Shown here: in pieces, positions 1 to 14,437 of the stretch
Numbering within the stretch: position 1 is the stretch's first letter
Layout of the letters: each line of letters opens with the position of its first letter
From: Oscillospiraceae bacterium
Lineage (GTDB): Bacteria > Bacillota > Clostridia > Oscillospirales > CAG-272
NCBI GenBank assembly: GCA_015064205.1
Contig: SVSR01000002.1
Location: 62,001-126,000 of the forward strand
Reading direction: 5' to 3'
DNA length: 64,000 nucleotides
Translations under genes and position numbers: made by a program
Notes under the pieces: generated by a model
Databases searched by the model: none
What the model saw: the letters and a program-made list of their open reading frames with translations, nothing else
What the model was told of the DNA's origin: nothing

Positions 1-4
1 AAGC

Positions 5-29
5 GGCGGGAGCAAGCCCCCGCCCTACG
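5..29 (+). repeat. REP-like palindromic repeat, copy 1
   Basis: This 25-base GC-rich unit begins GGCGGG and ends CCCGCC followed by CTACG, so it can fold into a 6-bp GC hairpin with an 8-base loop. The same 25 bases occur exactly at 19006-19030 and, inverted, at 18832-18856, both inside the RAYT transposase gene. This copy is intergenic, beyond the obg terminator. It is probably a repetitive extragenic palindrome mobilised by a RAYT. Confidence 0.75.
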
Positions 30-51
30 AAAATTTTTACAAAAAACAAGC

Positions 52-88
52 GCGAGAGGTGTACTTCTGACAAAAGTACACCTCTCGC
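52..88 (-). terminator. Rho-independent terminator of the obg operon
   Basis: A perfect 15-bp stem (52-66 with 74-88) closes a 7-base loop just past the obg stop codon. Read on the minus strand it is followed by a T-rich stretch (TTGTTTTTTG), as expected for an intrinsic terminator. Confidence 0.85.
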
Positions 89-95
89 ATAGAAA

Positions 96-4507
<4,412 letters not shown>

Positions 4508-4525
4508 ATATTTCCTCCAACGATC

Positions 4526-6064
4526 TTATTTTTTAAAAACAACGCTTTTCACCTTGTTAATAAGGTATTTTACCTCGTCAACACGTAAGATGGCGCAACA
4601 TATAAAGTATGCAACAGCTCCGATCATAACACCGACAATAAGCTTTAATAAATTACCGCTTACAGATAAGCTTGAAAAATACACGAGCGCACCCATAACA
4701 AGAGCGCTGACCGCCATTTTTATCAGCGCCAGCACATCAGAGAAAACGAAAAGCTCTTTTTCTCGGCAAGACAACAGAACATAGTTAAAAACACAGCTTG
4801 CCGCAACGGCTATTCCCGATGCAAGCGCGATACCGCCGATTCCCATATGCTTGGCAAAGTAAAATACGAGCGCGAAGTTTACGCACATAGCACAAAGCGA
4901 CGCATACATCGGCACTTTATATTCCTTGCGCGCAAAAAACGCTTTTGTAAGCACCTCGTTTGCCGCGGAAAACGCCATGCCCAGCGTATAGAATCTGAGC
5001 GCCGTCGCCGTCATTGCAACGTCGCTTTGAGTGAACGCTCCTCTTTCGTATATAAGCGACACGAGCGGCTCGGAAAGCATAAAAATTCCAACGGTTATGG
5101 GCATTATCACAAGCATGAGTATGCGCACCGATGAAATCATAAGCCTGTTTGCTTCTTTTTTCTCACCGCCGGCCGCCGCCTTTGATATGTAGGGAAAGAG
5201 CAGGTTGGTTGCAACGTATGAGAAAACGCCGATGATTATCGTATAAAATCTGTTGGCGTATCCGAGCGCGGTTACTGCGCGCCCCTGTTCTATTGCTGAT
5301 GCAAATCTCGTGTTTATGAGGGCGCAGACAGGGCCTGTCCACGTTCCTATCAGTATCGGAAGCGCACCTTTTGCCGCTTCTTTTATGTGCGGCGATCCAA
5401 GGTTCAGTCTTATCCTGTATCTGTATCCGAGAAAGTTAAGCCTTGGGATCTGCACGAAAGCCTGCATAAACCAGCCAAAAAGCATCGAAACGCCAAGACC
5501 GACAACACCAAAGATGTTATTGAGCGTAAAAAGGTAAATTACCATAACGCCGTTTGAAACCAAGCTTATTATCGCCGGAATTCTGAACTCTCCAAGAGAT
5601 AATAACACTCCGACAAAGGAAAATGCAAGCCCCGTAAACACTATCATGGGAAACATTATACGTGTCAGCCCCACGGCGAGCTCTTTAGCTTCGTCTGCGG
5701 CATCGGGTATCAGAAACTCCACAAGGGGTGCGGCAAAGAGCACCCCAAGCAAAGCTATTATAATCGTTATAACCAAAATAAGTGTAACGTAATGATCGGC
5801 AAATTCAAACGCTTTTTCCCTGCCGTCTTTAACAAGAAGCTCATTGAATATAGGTATGAACGCCGCCGTTACAACTCCGCCTATAACAAGGTCAAACAAG
5901 AGTATCGGGAGTCTTGAAGCGGCATCAAAAGCGATTGCGGACACACTCGTGCCAAACGCGGCGGCAACAAGCATATCGCGAAGAAGGCCCAGCGCCTTTG
6001 CAAAAAGGGTTGCAACGACCATAAAAAGCGCGCTTTTCATCAGCTTTTCGCCCTTTGTTTGCAC
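4526..6064 (-). CDS. murJ: Lipid II flippase MurJ (MviN family)
   Basis: MurJ is a MOP-superfamily flippase that moves lipid II across the membrane for peptidoglycan synthesis. The protein has many hydrophobic segments (about 14 expected for the family) and opens with the family-typical pattern MKSALFMVVATLFAKALGLL, followed by RDMLVAAAFG. I chose the GTG at 6062-6064 because AGGAGAGGAA stands at proper spacing before it; an ATG at 6127 would add 21 residues without a comparable ribosome binding site, and the ATG of MKSALF is 8 codons further in. It precedes the glycosyltransferase by about 18 bases and is likely co-transcribed with it. Confidence 0.92.
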   Translation of the reverse strand: MQTKGEKLMKSALFMVVATLFAKALGLLRDMLVAAAFGTSVSAIAFDAASRLPILLFDLVIGGVVTAAFIPIFNELLVKDGREKAFEFADHYVTLILVITIIIALLGVLFAAPLVEFLIPDAADEAKELAVGLTRIMFPMIVFTGLAFSFVGVLLSLGEFRIPAIISLVSNGVMVIYLFTLNNIFGVVGLGVSMLFGWFMQAFVQIPRLNFLGYRYRIRLNLGSPHIKEAAKGALPILIGTWTGPVCALINTRFASAIEQGRAVTALGYANRFYTIIIGVFSYVATNLLFPYISKAAAGGEKKEANRLMISSVRILMLVIMPITVGIFMLSEPLVSLIYERGAFTQSDVAMTATALRFYTLGMAFSAANEVLTKAFFARKEYKVPMYASLCAMCVNFALVFYFAKHMGIGGIALASGIAVAASCVFNYVLLSCREKELFVFSDVLALIKMAVSALVMGALVYFSSLSVSGNLLKLIVGVMIGAVAYFICCAILRVDEVKYLINKVKSVVFKK

Positions 6065-6142
6065 GGACTCACTTCCTCTCCTACCATTTATCTTTACAAT
6101 TATATAATAAAAGCTAAAGATAATCAAGTAGTTTTACCAAAT

Positions 6143-6817
6143 TTATCTCTCCTCGTCAAAAAGAGAGCCGAAGATTTCAAGCAAGCGGAATTTGATTTTT
6201 ACGTCCGTACTGTCGCTTTGTGTTATAATGCGAATCTCCTGCGGTGTGAATCCTGCTGCGACAAACTTTTCGCCGTTTTCTTCGTATACGTAAGAAGCGG
6301 ACTCTGTATCATCGCAGGTAGCGCTTGAAAGGCAGAGTGTCGGGAAAAGCACGCACCACCAGTTCTTTCCCTGTGCCTTACCTATCTTTATTCTCACGCA
6401 GTCGTATACTCCTGCAGGCAGGGTTATATCCTCATACGCCTTTGTAGGAAAGCTTGCGCGCGTAAGCTCAAGCTCGACCTTATAATTACATTCGGGATCA
6501 TACTCATAAACCGCCCTTTCTGCCGCGCCAATAAGCAACGCGCGGTTTTTATCAACAAGTGATTTTGCCGATTCTATATCTTCAACGCCGTTGGCTTCGT
6601 AAAGCTTTTCAAGCTCGCATAAAATACTGTTTCGCACAAAAAGTTTCATTTCCTGATCGTCTTCGCTGTCTGAATTTGCGATAACGTGAAGCCTGAGTAT
6701 TTTATCATACAGAGCTTCTTCGCCGCTTACAGGCAAAAATACAGAAAAGGTATATATAAAAAGCGCAAACGCAAGAATGAATGAAATATATTTTTTTAAA
6801 AAGATATCGTGTTGCAT
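6143..6817 (-). CDS. spoIIR: Stage II sporulation protein R (SpoIIR)
   Basis: SpoIIR is secreted from the forespore and triggers SpoIIGA in the mother cell to process pro-sigma-E. The protein has an N-terminal hydrophobic anchor or signal (YISFILAFALFIYTF), then the family phrases LRLHVIANSDSEDDQ, VRNSIL and KNWWCVLFPTLCL. The start at 6817 (MQHDIF) is preceded by GAGGAAG at 5 bases; an ATG at 6871 would add 18 charged residues before the signal. Its partners spoIIGA and sigE are also in this window, at 42.9-44.5 kb. It is the first gene of the minus-strand group that continues to obg, although the gap to murJ may hold a separate promoter. Confidence 0.93.
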   Translation of the reverse strand: MQHDIFLKKYISFILAFALFIYTFSVFLPVSGEEALYDKILRLHVIANSDSEDDQEMKLFVRNSILCELEKLYEANGVEDIESAKSLVDKNRALLIGAAERAVYEYDPECNYKVELELTRASFPTKAYEDITLPAGVYDCVRIKIGKAQGKNWWCVLFPTLCLSSATCDDTESASYVYEENGEKFVAAGFTPQEIRIITQSDSTDVKIKFRLLEIFGSLFDEER

Positions 6818-6994
6818 AAATTCTTCCTCTTTTTTGTGAAATTGTTTCCGATACTTCATTATTGTCCCCAATTGTGATAAAAATTCAAAAATTTCTATTG
6901 AACGGGATTTGTTTGTCTGCTATACTGTTATAAGTAGATATGACTTTATTTATGATTACTTGAATTATACATATACAAAACAAAGAGGTTTGGA

Positions 6995-9900
6995 ATGAAA
7001 AAACACATGAAAAGAGCACTCCCGCCGCTTCTGACTCTGATAATGCTTATAAATCTGCTTATTCCCGTATCGGCAAGCTTTGCCAAAGACGGCGAAATAT
7101 GCGAAATAATGATATATGCAGACGAAGAATATTTCGAAAGTGCAAGTATGGCACTCGATGCGCTTTTTTCTCTTGCCGGCAGAAATATTGAAATTATAGA
7201 CACGTTTGAGCACGCATTTTTCGGCTTTTATGCCCGTGCAGAGCAGAAATACATTGATATAATCGATAACAGCGAGTATTTTGACGCCAATATATGCGGA
7301 TATTTTTCGCCGCTTAAAGCAGACAAAGCAGAATATAGTACAAGCTCGGTCTATGCTTCTGAAATGTTAGGCGCAAGCAGCGTTCACAAAACAGGTTTTA
7401 CGGGCAAAGGCAGTATTGTTGCCGTTATAGATAACGGCTTTGACGTTTCGCACGAAGTTTTTGCCAAAGCGCCGGACGTGTCGGCTTTGAAGAAAGAGGA
7501 TATAGAAAAGCTTATGAGCGACGGTGAGCTTGCAAGCGAGAGTGCGGGTGTAAGCGCAAACGACGTATACGTCAGCGAAAAGATACCGTATGCATTCGAC
7601 TATACAACAGGCAAGGCCGACGTTTCCACGCTCGAAGGGCACGGTACGCACGTTGCGGCAGTTATAGGAGCCGACTGCAACACTATGACGGGTGTTGCTC
7701 CCGACTGTCAGCTTCTTTTGATGAAAGTTTTCTCATCAAGCGCCGACGCAAGCGAATACTTCGTTGCCGCCGCACTTGAAGACGCCGTCGCGCTTGGTGC
7801 CGACGTTATAAATTTAAGCCTCGGTACTTACTCAGGCTCCCTTACAACGAACAAAAATTCGGTTATAAGTAAAATGGCAAAAAGGCTTACAAAGTCAGGA
7901 ATAACCGTAGTGTGCGCCGCAGGAAACGATTCTTCTTCGGCATATGACAGCACTTTTGCAGAAAAATATGACCTTCCGTATCCTCTTGCGGAAATGCCAG
8001 ATTACGGAACTGTAAGCCACCCTGCAATAGTTGAGGATTTTATCGCCGTTGCAAGCGCTAAAAACACTCACGTGAGTCTCGATTCGCTTATACATAAAAA
8101 CGAACGCGGAGAAATCACACGGATAGAATACTGTGATACAAACGTATCGCTTGGAATAACAAAGAACACCTTTGCAAAGCATTTTGCCCCAAGCGTTATC
8201 CGGTATGTTCACATAAACGGCGTCGGCAAGGCAGAGGACTATCCCGATCACATTGATCTTACAGGCAAAATCGCTTTGATACAACGCGGCGAGATACCGT
8301 TTATGGACAAGGTAAATATCGCCGCCGAAAAGGGCGCTGTCGGTGTTATAATATACGGAAACAACGACGAAAAAGAAGTATATATGGAGCTTACCTCATG
8401 CAACATACCTGCGGTTTATATCTCAAAGCAAGACGGTGAATTTCTTTTGGAGGCAAGCCCTAAAGAGCTTGTTTTCGATCCGTCCCTTTCAGACTTCATC
8501 AGTAACCCGTATGCATATGAAATGTCCTCATTTTCTTCATGGGGAGTTACTCCCGAACTGACGGCAAAGCCTGATATAACCTCGGTTGGCGAAAGCGTAT
8601 ATTCTGCAGTACCGGGAACTTACGCCTCGCTTTCTGGCACCTCGATGGCTTCGCCGTTTATATCGGGTATGGCGGCGCTCTTTTGCGAAAAGCTTGAAGC
8701 AGAGGAAAGCAAATACATCTCGTCAAAGCGGCCGGCTTTTATAAAAAACGCACTGATGTTCTCGTCAAAGCCTCTGATAAATCCTATGAGCGATGCAGAA
8801 TATTCGCCGAGAAAGCAGGGCGCAGGCCTTGCCGATATTTCAAAAGCGCTAAACGTTCCTTTTCTTATCACGGGAAACGGCGGCGCATCGCTGAAGCTTG
8901 AAAAAGCAGGCGACAGATATTCTCTTGAATTTGAAGTTGAAAATCTAAGCGAGACCGAGAAAACAATAGAGCTTGATATAAGCCTTCTTTACGATATTTA
9001 CGGAGGTTTGTCTATTGAAGAAAACGGCGTAAAAAAAGACTACGTTTTTAACACGTTAAGTTCAAAACGTATTAAAAATGTAAGTATTGAACCTGACGAT
9101 AACGGTATTGCAAAGTATAGCGCAAAAAAGAACATTCTCTGTATCACTCTCGGCGCAAAAAAGTCATGCTCTGCAAAAATATTTATAAACGTTGATAAAA
9201 ACGAGCTTAACACGGCCGCGTTCACAAACGGATATTTTATAGAAGGTTTCCTCTATGCAAGCGACGGCGAGTTTAAAGGCTCTGTTCCGTTTATCGGCTT
9301 TGAGGGCGATTTCAACTCAGCTGATATATTTGATAAAACGATATACTCGGGTGAAATACCGTTTTTCTCGGGCAACGCTCTTATGTCACCCGACGATAAC
9401 GATAACATGGTAACCTTAGGAAATTCTCAAGACAGCTCGAGCGCATCAGTTGCCTTTGCGCCAAATTTCGATTTTAATCTCGACTTATTGTATTTTGCAC
9501 CCTCTCTGCTTCGAAACATAAGTTATTTCAGAGCAGATATTACAGATGAAAACGGCGCCGTCTTATATACAAATTCCGGTTTTCCTCTTACCAAGGGGGG
9601 CGACAGTCGGCATGACCCAATACTTGTTTGGGACGGCAGCGACGGAATAAATGCAGACTATATCTTCCCCGACGGAAATTACTTTCTTAAGATCAAAGCA
9701 ACAACAGCAGACTCAAAAACAACTCAGCTTCTGGTGATACCCTTCAAAATAGACACCGCTTCTCCAAAGCTTACAAAAACCGACGTGTTCAAAGACGGCG
9801 AAAAAACGCTTATAGAAATCTCGGCAGAAGATGAAAGCAGGATCAAAAGCATAACCCTTTATAACACAGAGGGCATAGATACAAAAAGTAACAGCGGATA

Positions 9901-10033
9901 TTCGCAGAGCGCTGAATATGACGGTGACAACAGCTTTACCTTTGATATTACCGTTTGTAAAGACAGCGTGCTTTGGGCAGACATTACCGATTTTGCCATG
10001 AACACCAAAACTTTCAAGATAGTTTTGCCGTAA
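6995..10033 (+). CDS. Secreted subtilisin-like (S8) serine protease with PA domain
   Basis: This is a 1012-residue lactocepin-like extracellular protease. A signal peptide (KKHMKRALPP then a hydrophobic run to VSASFA, about 1-30) is followed by a propeptide-like region and the S8 domain: catalytic Asp146 in AVIDNGFD, His216 in GHGTHVAAV, oxyanion Asn311 in AAGND and Ser550 in SGTSMASPFISG. A protease-associated insert lies between His and Ser (about 400-490, with KIALIQRGEIPFMDKV). After it come Fn3-like beta domains and a FlgD-type Ig-like segment near 870-960. No LPxTG or other wall anchor is visible at the C-terminus, so it is probably released. The substrate is not known. A paralogue follows 16 bases downstream. 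Confidence 0.93.
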   Translation: MKKHMKRALPPLLTLIMLINLLIPVSASFAKDGEICEIMIYADEEYFESASMALDALFSLAGRNIEIIDTFEHAFFGFYARAEQKYIDIIDNSEYFDANICGYFSPLKADKAEYSTSSVYASEMLGASSVHKTGFTGKGSIVAVIDNGFDVSHEVFAKAPDVSALKKEDIEKLMSDGELASESAGVSANDVYVSEKIPYAFDYTTGKADVSTLEGHGTHVAAVIGADCNTMTGVAPDCQLLLMKVFSSSADASEYFVAAALEDAVALGADVINLSLGTYSGSLTTNKNSVISKMAKRLTKSGITVVCAAGNDSSSAYDSTFAEKYDLPYPLAEMPDYGTVSHPAIVEDFIAVASAKNTHVSLDSLIHKNERGEITRIEYCDTNVSLGITKNTFAKHFAPSVIRYVHINGVGKAEDYPDHIDLTGKIALIQRGEIPFMDKVNIAAEKGAVGVIIYGNNDEKEVYMELTSCNIPAVYISKQDGEFLLEASPKELVFDPSLSDFISNPYAYEMSSFSSWGVTPELTAKPDITSVGESVYSAVPGTYASLSGTSMASPFISGMAALFCEKLEAEESKYISSKRPAFIKNALMFSSKPLINPMSDAEYSPRKQGAGLADISKALNVPFLITGNGGASLKLEKAGDRYSLEFEVENLSETEKTIELDISLLYDIYGGLSIEENGVKKDYVFNTLSSKRIKNVSIEPDDNGIAKYSAKKNILCITLGAKKSCSAKIFINVDKNELNTAAFTNGYFIEGFLYASDGEFKGSVPFIGFEGDFNSADIFDKTIYSGEIPFFSGNALMSPDDNDNMVTLGNSQDSSSASVAFAPNFDFNLDLLYFAPSLLRNISYFRADITDENGAVLYTNSGFPLTKGGDSRHDPILVWDGSDGINADYIFPDGNYFLKIKATTADSKTTQLLVIPFKIDTASPKLTKTDVFKDGEKTLIEISAEDESRIKSITLYNTEGIDTKSNSGYSQSAEYDGDNSFTFDITVCKDSVLWADITDFAMNTKTFKIVLP

Positions 10034-10049
10034 TCGGAAGGAAGTTATA

Positions 10050-13000
10050 ATGAAAAATGTATGCATAAAAATCGTATCCTTAATAATTACAATTGCTATA
10101 ACGTTTTCATCTATGCAAACTCTGACGTTTGCTTTAGAACCAGAGGTTAAAGATGAAAAGATCAGCGTTATAGTCGCGCTCTCTGAAAATACGGATATTG
10201 ACAGTGCATTAAAAAGCATCAGCTCCAAAATACCTGACATTGAATATAAAGACACTTACTCTGTGCTCTTTCACGGCTTTTCTGCTCTCGTGCCCTCATC
10301 AAAGTTGGCGATCCTAAGTCATGCTTTTGGCGTTGAGCGCTTGTATGAGAACACAGAGTATGAAGCAATGTCGCTTGAAGAGAATAGCGCAAATATCGTT
10401 TATGCTCCAGGACTTGAGCCAGCCTATTATCCCGAGAGAGGCTCAGGTTCAGTCGTTGCCGTTATAGACGACGGCTTTTACTTGAAGCACGAGCTGTTTA
10501 CGCTTGGAACTGCTGATAGTCTTGCTATAATACCCAAAGATATTGATGAGATATTGCACTTTACCAATGCAAGCAGACTGTATCCGAACATTAAAGTAAA
10601 AAGTGTGTACAAAAGCGAAAAAATACCCTTTGCATTCGATTATGCAGACAGAGATACAGACGTATATTCAAGCTCAAATCACGGAACAGCAATGCTCTCC
10701 CTCGCTGCAGGCAATCCCGAAAACGGCGAGGTTGTTTCAGCCGCGCCGTCGGCGCAGGTGCTTGCTATGAAAGTATACTCGGATTCTTCCCGCGAGGCGA
10801 AGACGAGCGATATAGTAGCGGCTCTTGAAGATGCTTATGTGCTCGGTGCTGATTCTGTATGCTTAAGCCTCGGCTCACCCTGCGGGTTTTCAGAGTACGG
10901 GCTTTATGATAATCTTCTTGAAGAGGTTATAGAAAGACTGCACGAAAAAGAGGTTTGCGTAGTTTGCCCCGTCGGAAACGATTCTGCTCTCGGTGCAGGC
11001 TCGGTCTTTGACAAGCACTACGGGTATTTTGAGCCTCTCACAGCTCTTCCCGACAGCGGTACCGTGAGCGCGCCCGCAAGCTTTGTCCACACATTATCGG
11101 TGGCAAGCTCAAGCACGTTTCTTGCAAGCGCCTATGCACTCAGACTCTCTAACGGCACGTATATCCCATTCAGCGACTCAAACCATCTTTATAACTCTAA
11201 GCCCTTTTACTCGCTTTTTAACGCTCAGACGCTTGAATACGTTGTTATAAACGGCCTTGGAAAAGAAGAGGACTTTACAGTAAACGGCACGCCTCTTGAT
11301 CTTTCGGGAAAAATTGCGCTTATAAAACGCGGTGAATTAAACTTCACAGATAAAGTAAACAACGCGGCAAAGCACGGCGCCGCCGCCGTTATCATTTACG
11401 ATAACTCACAAAGCGACACCCCCGCGATCCGCACGTCCATGCAGCTTGAAGGCGCTCTTTTGCCTGCAATCCTTATATCAAATACTGACGGCGAAAAAAT
11501 GAAGGCAGCAACCCTCAAACAAATTTATGTAGACTCAAAAATAAAATACGTGACCGACGCAGGTATAACCCCCTCGGTTTCACCCTTTTCTTCAAAGGGC
11601 CCGACTCCCACGCTTGACGTCAAGCCCGAGCTTGCTGCTTCAGGCTCTGAGGTTTTGGTTGCAAATAAAAACGGCTCATACTCTACTATCTCCGGCACTT
11701 CTGCATCAGGCGCTTACGTTGCAGGCCTTTCTGCTGCGGTCTCAGTCGGGCTTAAAGACAATAGCGGCTGCAACAGAGCAGACAGAACAAAGGCAATACT
11801 TATGAACCTTGCAACACCGATGCGCGAAAGCGACTCTGCCCAAAGCCGCCTGTATGGCGTTACGCTTCAGGGCGCAGGACATCTTGCAGACGGCGTAAAA
11901 TCGCTTGAAGCAGACATATGCATAACCTCTCACGGACAGGCGAAAATACTTTTGGGCAACAAGCTTGATAATGAGTTTGATATAGAGCTGACACTTGAAA
12001 ACCTGACAGATAAAGAAAAAGCCGTGCGCTTATCGGCTATTCTCGGCACCGAAAGCTACGAATCTATACCATACTCTGAGCTTTGCAGAGAAAATGACTC
12101 GTTTTATAAACAAAATTCTCAGATGCTTTACGAATATCTCGGCAAAGATTCTTCTGACACAGTAAGCTTTACGGGGAATTTTATAGACGAGCTTGAAGGC
12201 GCCGCTATTACGTATGAGGGCAAAGATATAAGCTCAGACGGAGGTGCTCTCTTGACTCTTGCGCCACGTGAGAGTGTTGATATTAAGTTAAATGTAAAAT
12301 TAGATCCCAATGAGCTTGATACACTTTCTTGTGTTTTTGAAAACGGCATGATCATTCAGGGTTACGTTTTCGCAGAATGTGAAAAAACCTATTCAATCCC
12401 CATGCTCGGCTTCTACGGTGATTTTTATGCTGCAGACCCGTTTGATTCCCTGCTTGGCGAAGCGGGAGGTCTGTTTGGAGGTACGTATCTGTATACCTAT
12501 TTTGCCGATGATTTCGATGACTACACCGTAGTTCTCGGGACAAATTACGATATAGAGAAAAAACGCGCTCTCAAAAAAATATACCCTGAACTTTGCGTAG
12601 TGTCACCTATTGCCAATGGCGCTGAGGGCGCGGTATTTTTAAGAGTTAATCTTACAAGAAATCTTAAAAGTCTGCGTGCGGACATATACTCAAAAAGCGG
12701 AGAATACATATCTTCGGCTGGCGTTATAACGAGCCTGAAAAAAGCATATCTCCCGGAAAATGAAAGCGAGACGAACACTTATCGGATAGAACTTTGGGAT
12801 ATAAGAGATAAAGACAACAAGAAGTTCATATACGACGACGGAATATACACGTGCAGAGTTGTTGCAACCGACGCGTCAGACAGAGAGTTTATCAAAAACT
12901 TTGACTTCACGGTTGACAGCGAAAAGCCGGAAATTTCGTCTTACTCAACACGAAGCGACAAGGGACGACGTTATCTCGATCTTGTTGCAACCGATAACAC

Positions 13001-13211
13001 TTATATAAAAGAAATGTCTGTTGTGGGAGTAAACAATGCAGAAATCGAATGCATAACAGGCAATGCTCCCGACGACGAATACTTAAGTGAGCTCGGTGTG
13101 GGCGGCGAATTCTGCGCCGTCTTTGACGTGACCGACTACGTCGGTCAGTACGTATACGTGGAAATAGTTGACCTCACATTCAACAAGAGCCTTGTAAGAA
13201 TAAGGGTGTAA
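10050..13211 (+). CDS. Second secreted S8 family protease, tandem paralogue
   Basis: This 1053-residue protein has the same layout as its upstream neighbour: signal peptide (about 1-29), propeptide-like region (SVIVALSEN), S8 domain split by a PA insert (KIALIKRGELNFTDKV, about 420-490), Fn3-like domains and a terminal Ig-like segment. The triad is present as Asp140 (AVIDDGF), His211 (SSNHGTAM) and Ser551 (SGTSASGAYVAG), with Asn310 (PVGND). Two motifs depart from consensus: GHGTHV has become NHGTAM, and the usual Pro after GTSMAS is replaced (GTSASGAY). It could be active with altered specificity, or decaying. AAGGAAG precedes its ATG by a few bases, and it is probably co-transcribed with the first protease. 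Confidence 0.9.
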   Translation: MKNVCIKIVSLIITIAITFSSMQTLTFALEPEVKDEKISVIVALSENTDIDSALKSISSKIPDIEYKDTYSVLFHGFSALVPSSKLAILSHAFGVERLYENTEYEAMSLEENSANIVYAPGLEPAYYPERGSGSVVAVIDDGFYLKHELFTLGTADSLAIIPKDIDEILHFTNASRLYPNIKVKSVYKSEKIPFAFDYADRDTDVYSSSNHGTAMLSLAAGNPENGEVVSAAPSAQVLAMKVYSDSSREAKTSDIVAALEDAYVLGADSVCLSLGSPCGFSEYGLYDNLLEEVIERLHEKEVCVVCPVGNDSALGAGSVFDKHYGYFEPLTALPDSGTVSAPASFVHTLSVASSSTFLASAYALRLSNGTYIPFSDSNHLYNSKPFYSLFNAQTLEYVVINGLGKEEDFTVNGTPLDLSGKIALIKRGELNFTDKVNNAAKHGAAAVIIYDNSQSDTPAIRTSMQLEGALLPAILISNTDGEKMKAATLKQIYVDSKIKYVTDAGITPSVSPFSSKGPTPTLDVKPELAASGSEVLVANKNGSYSTISGTSASGAYVAGLSAAVSVGLKDNSGCNRADRTKAILMNLATPMRESDSAQSRLYGVTLQGAGHLADGVKSLEADICITSHGQAKILLGNKLDNEFDIELTLENLTDKEKAVRLSAILGTESYESIPYSELCRENDSFYKQNSQMLYEYLGKDSSDTVSFTGNFIDELEGAAITYEGKDISSDGGALLTLAPRESVDIKLNVKLDPNELDTLSCVFENGMIIQGYVFAECEKTYSIPMLGFYGDFYAADPFDSLLGEAGGLFGGTYLYTYFADDFDDYTVVLGTNYDIEKKRALKKIYPELCVVSPIANGAEGAVFLRVNLTRNLKSLRADIYSKSGEYISSAGVITSLKKAYLPENESETNTYRIELWDIRDKDNKKFIYDDGIYTCRVVATDASDREFIKNFDFTVDSEKPEISSYSTRSDKGRRYLDLVATDNTYIKEMSVVGVNNAEIECITGNAPDDEYLSELGVGGEFCAVFDVTDYVGQYVYVEIVDLTFNKSLVRIRV

Positions 13212-13250
13212 AAAACGGCGGTGCTTTTCATGCACCGCCGTTTTTTATTT
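13211..13250. terminator. Bidirectional terminator between the protease and permease genes
   Basis: A 9-bp GC stem (CGGCGGTGC at 13216-13224 with GCACCGCCG at 13232-13240) is flanked by A5 on the left and T6 on the right, so it can stop transcription from both sides. The convergent stop codons lie inside or next to it. Confidence 0.9.
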
Positions 13251-14351
13251 TACGATCATCATTACTAACGTAAGTATTATTAAAAACACGAAATTGAATG
13301 CCGAGAAGATAAGCAAATATTTAAACCACTTGCCGGGGTTGCGCTTAGTGTACTCCCTGAAGGTTATAAGGCTTGCAAGAGATGATATCAGCGTACCGAC
13401 TCCGCCTATGTTAACACCGAGCAGAAGCTCTCTGTAATTATCGGTAAACTGCGAAAGAAGTATTGCTGAGGGAACGTTGCTTATCACCTGGCAGGAAAGT
13501 ATACTGAATAGCAAAGTGCTCTTTTCAAGAAGCGCAGCAAACAGCACTCTCACCGATTCTATTCTAGCCATGTTTCCCGAAAAAACGAAAAATGCCGCAA
13601 ACGTTCCAAGAAGCGGATAGTCAACCTTTTTAAGCGCTTTTGGGTTTTCAACCAAAAGTACTGCGGTTATAATAATAAGTCCGACATAATAAGGAATTAC
13701 TCTGAAAACCATTATGACCGAAATGGCAAAAAGCACCATGTAAAGTGCAACACGCTTATGATCAAGAGGATTTTCCTCTATCGTTATGCTGAGCCTTTCA
13801 TTTTTAAAGAAGATCACACAGCAAAGCGTGATGATCATTACCGAAAGCACAAACGGAAGAAGCATTATATGAATGAACTCTCCCGTGGGTATATGAAACT
13901 TTGTATAGAGATACAGATTCTGCGGATTTCCAAACGGCGTGAGCATTCCGCCGAGGTTTGCCGCTATGTTCTGAAGTATAAAAAGCACCGCCATGTATTT
14001 TTGCATGTTAGTCGTTTTCAGAACATAATAACCGAGCGGCAAAAATGTTATCAGCGCCATATCATTTGCTATAAACATTGAGCCTATAAAGGTTATATAA
14101 ACAAGCGCTATCGCGCATTTGCGCGCCGTGTCAAATTTTCTGACTATTTTCTGCGCCGTCGAATAAAAAAACCTCATGCTTCTGAGCGCGCAGACTACCG
14201 CAAGAACGGCAAAAAGGCAGCTTAACACCTTAAAATCAAAATATCCCAAGTATTCTTTGTCGGGCGGTACTATGAACATTGTTACCGCCGCCGCGATTAC
14301 CGCTATTACAAACACAGTATTCTTTTTTATAAACTCAAGCGTCGCCTTCAT
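13245..14351 (-). CDS. SLC13/ArsB-like anion permease
   Basis: This 368-residue integral membrane protein has about ten hydrophobic segments. The phrase NLGGMLTPFGNPQNLYLY matches the first signature of citrate/ArsB/NhaD-type ion transporters, and a second half-repeat is seen near CQVISNVPSAILLSQF. It would sit in the cytoplasmic membrane and move an organic or inorganic anion, or exchange ions; the substrate cannot be told from sequence. It is somewhat shorter than the usual 400-450 residues. It stands alone and converges on the protease genes through a shared terminator. Confidence 0.82.
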   Translation of the reverse strand: MKATLEFIKKNTVFVIAVIAAAVTMFIVPPDKEYLGYFDFKVLSCLFAVLAVVCALRSMRFFYSTAQKIVRKFDTARKCAIALVYITFIGSMFIANDMALITFLPLGYYVLKTTNMQKYMAVLFILQNIAANLGGMLTPFGNPQNLYLYTKFHIPTGEFIHIMLLPFVLSVMIITLCCVIFFKNERLSITIEENPLDHKRVALYMVLFAISVIMVFRVIPYYVGLIIITAVLLVENPKALKKVDYPLLGTFAAFFVFSGNMARIESVRVLFAALLEKSTLLFSILSCQVISNVPSAILLSQFTDNYRELLLGVNIGGVGTLISSLASLITFREYTKRNPGKWFKYLLIFSAFNFVFLIILTLVMMIVK

Positions 14352-14437
14352 GGCTCTGACCTGTCCTTTGAATGATTTTGCACACAGTTAACCGGCCCCC
14401 GCTTTATCCTGCAGGGACCGGCCTTTGTTTTATAAGA

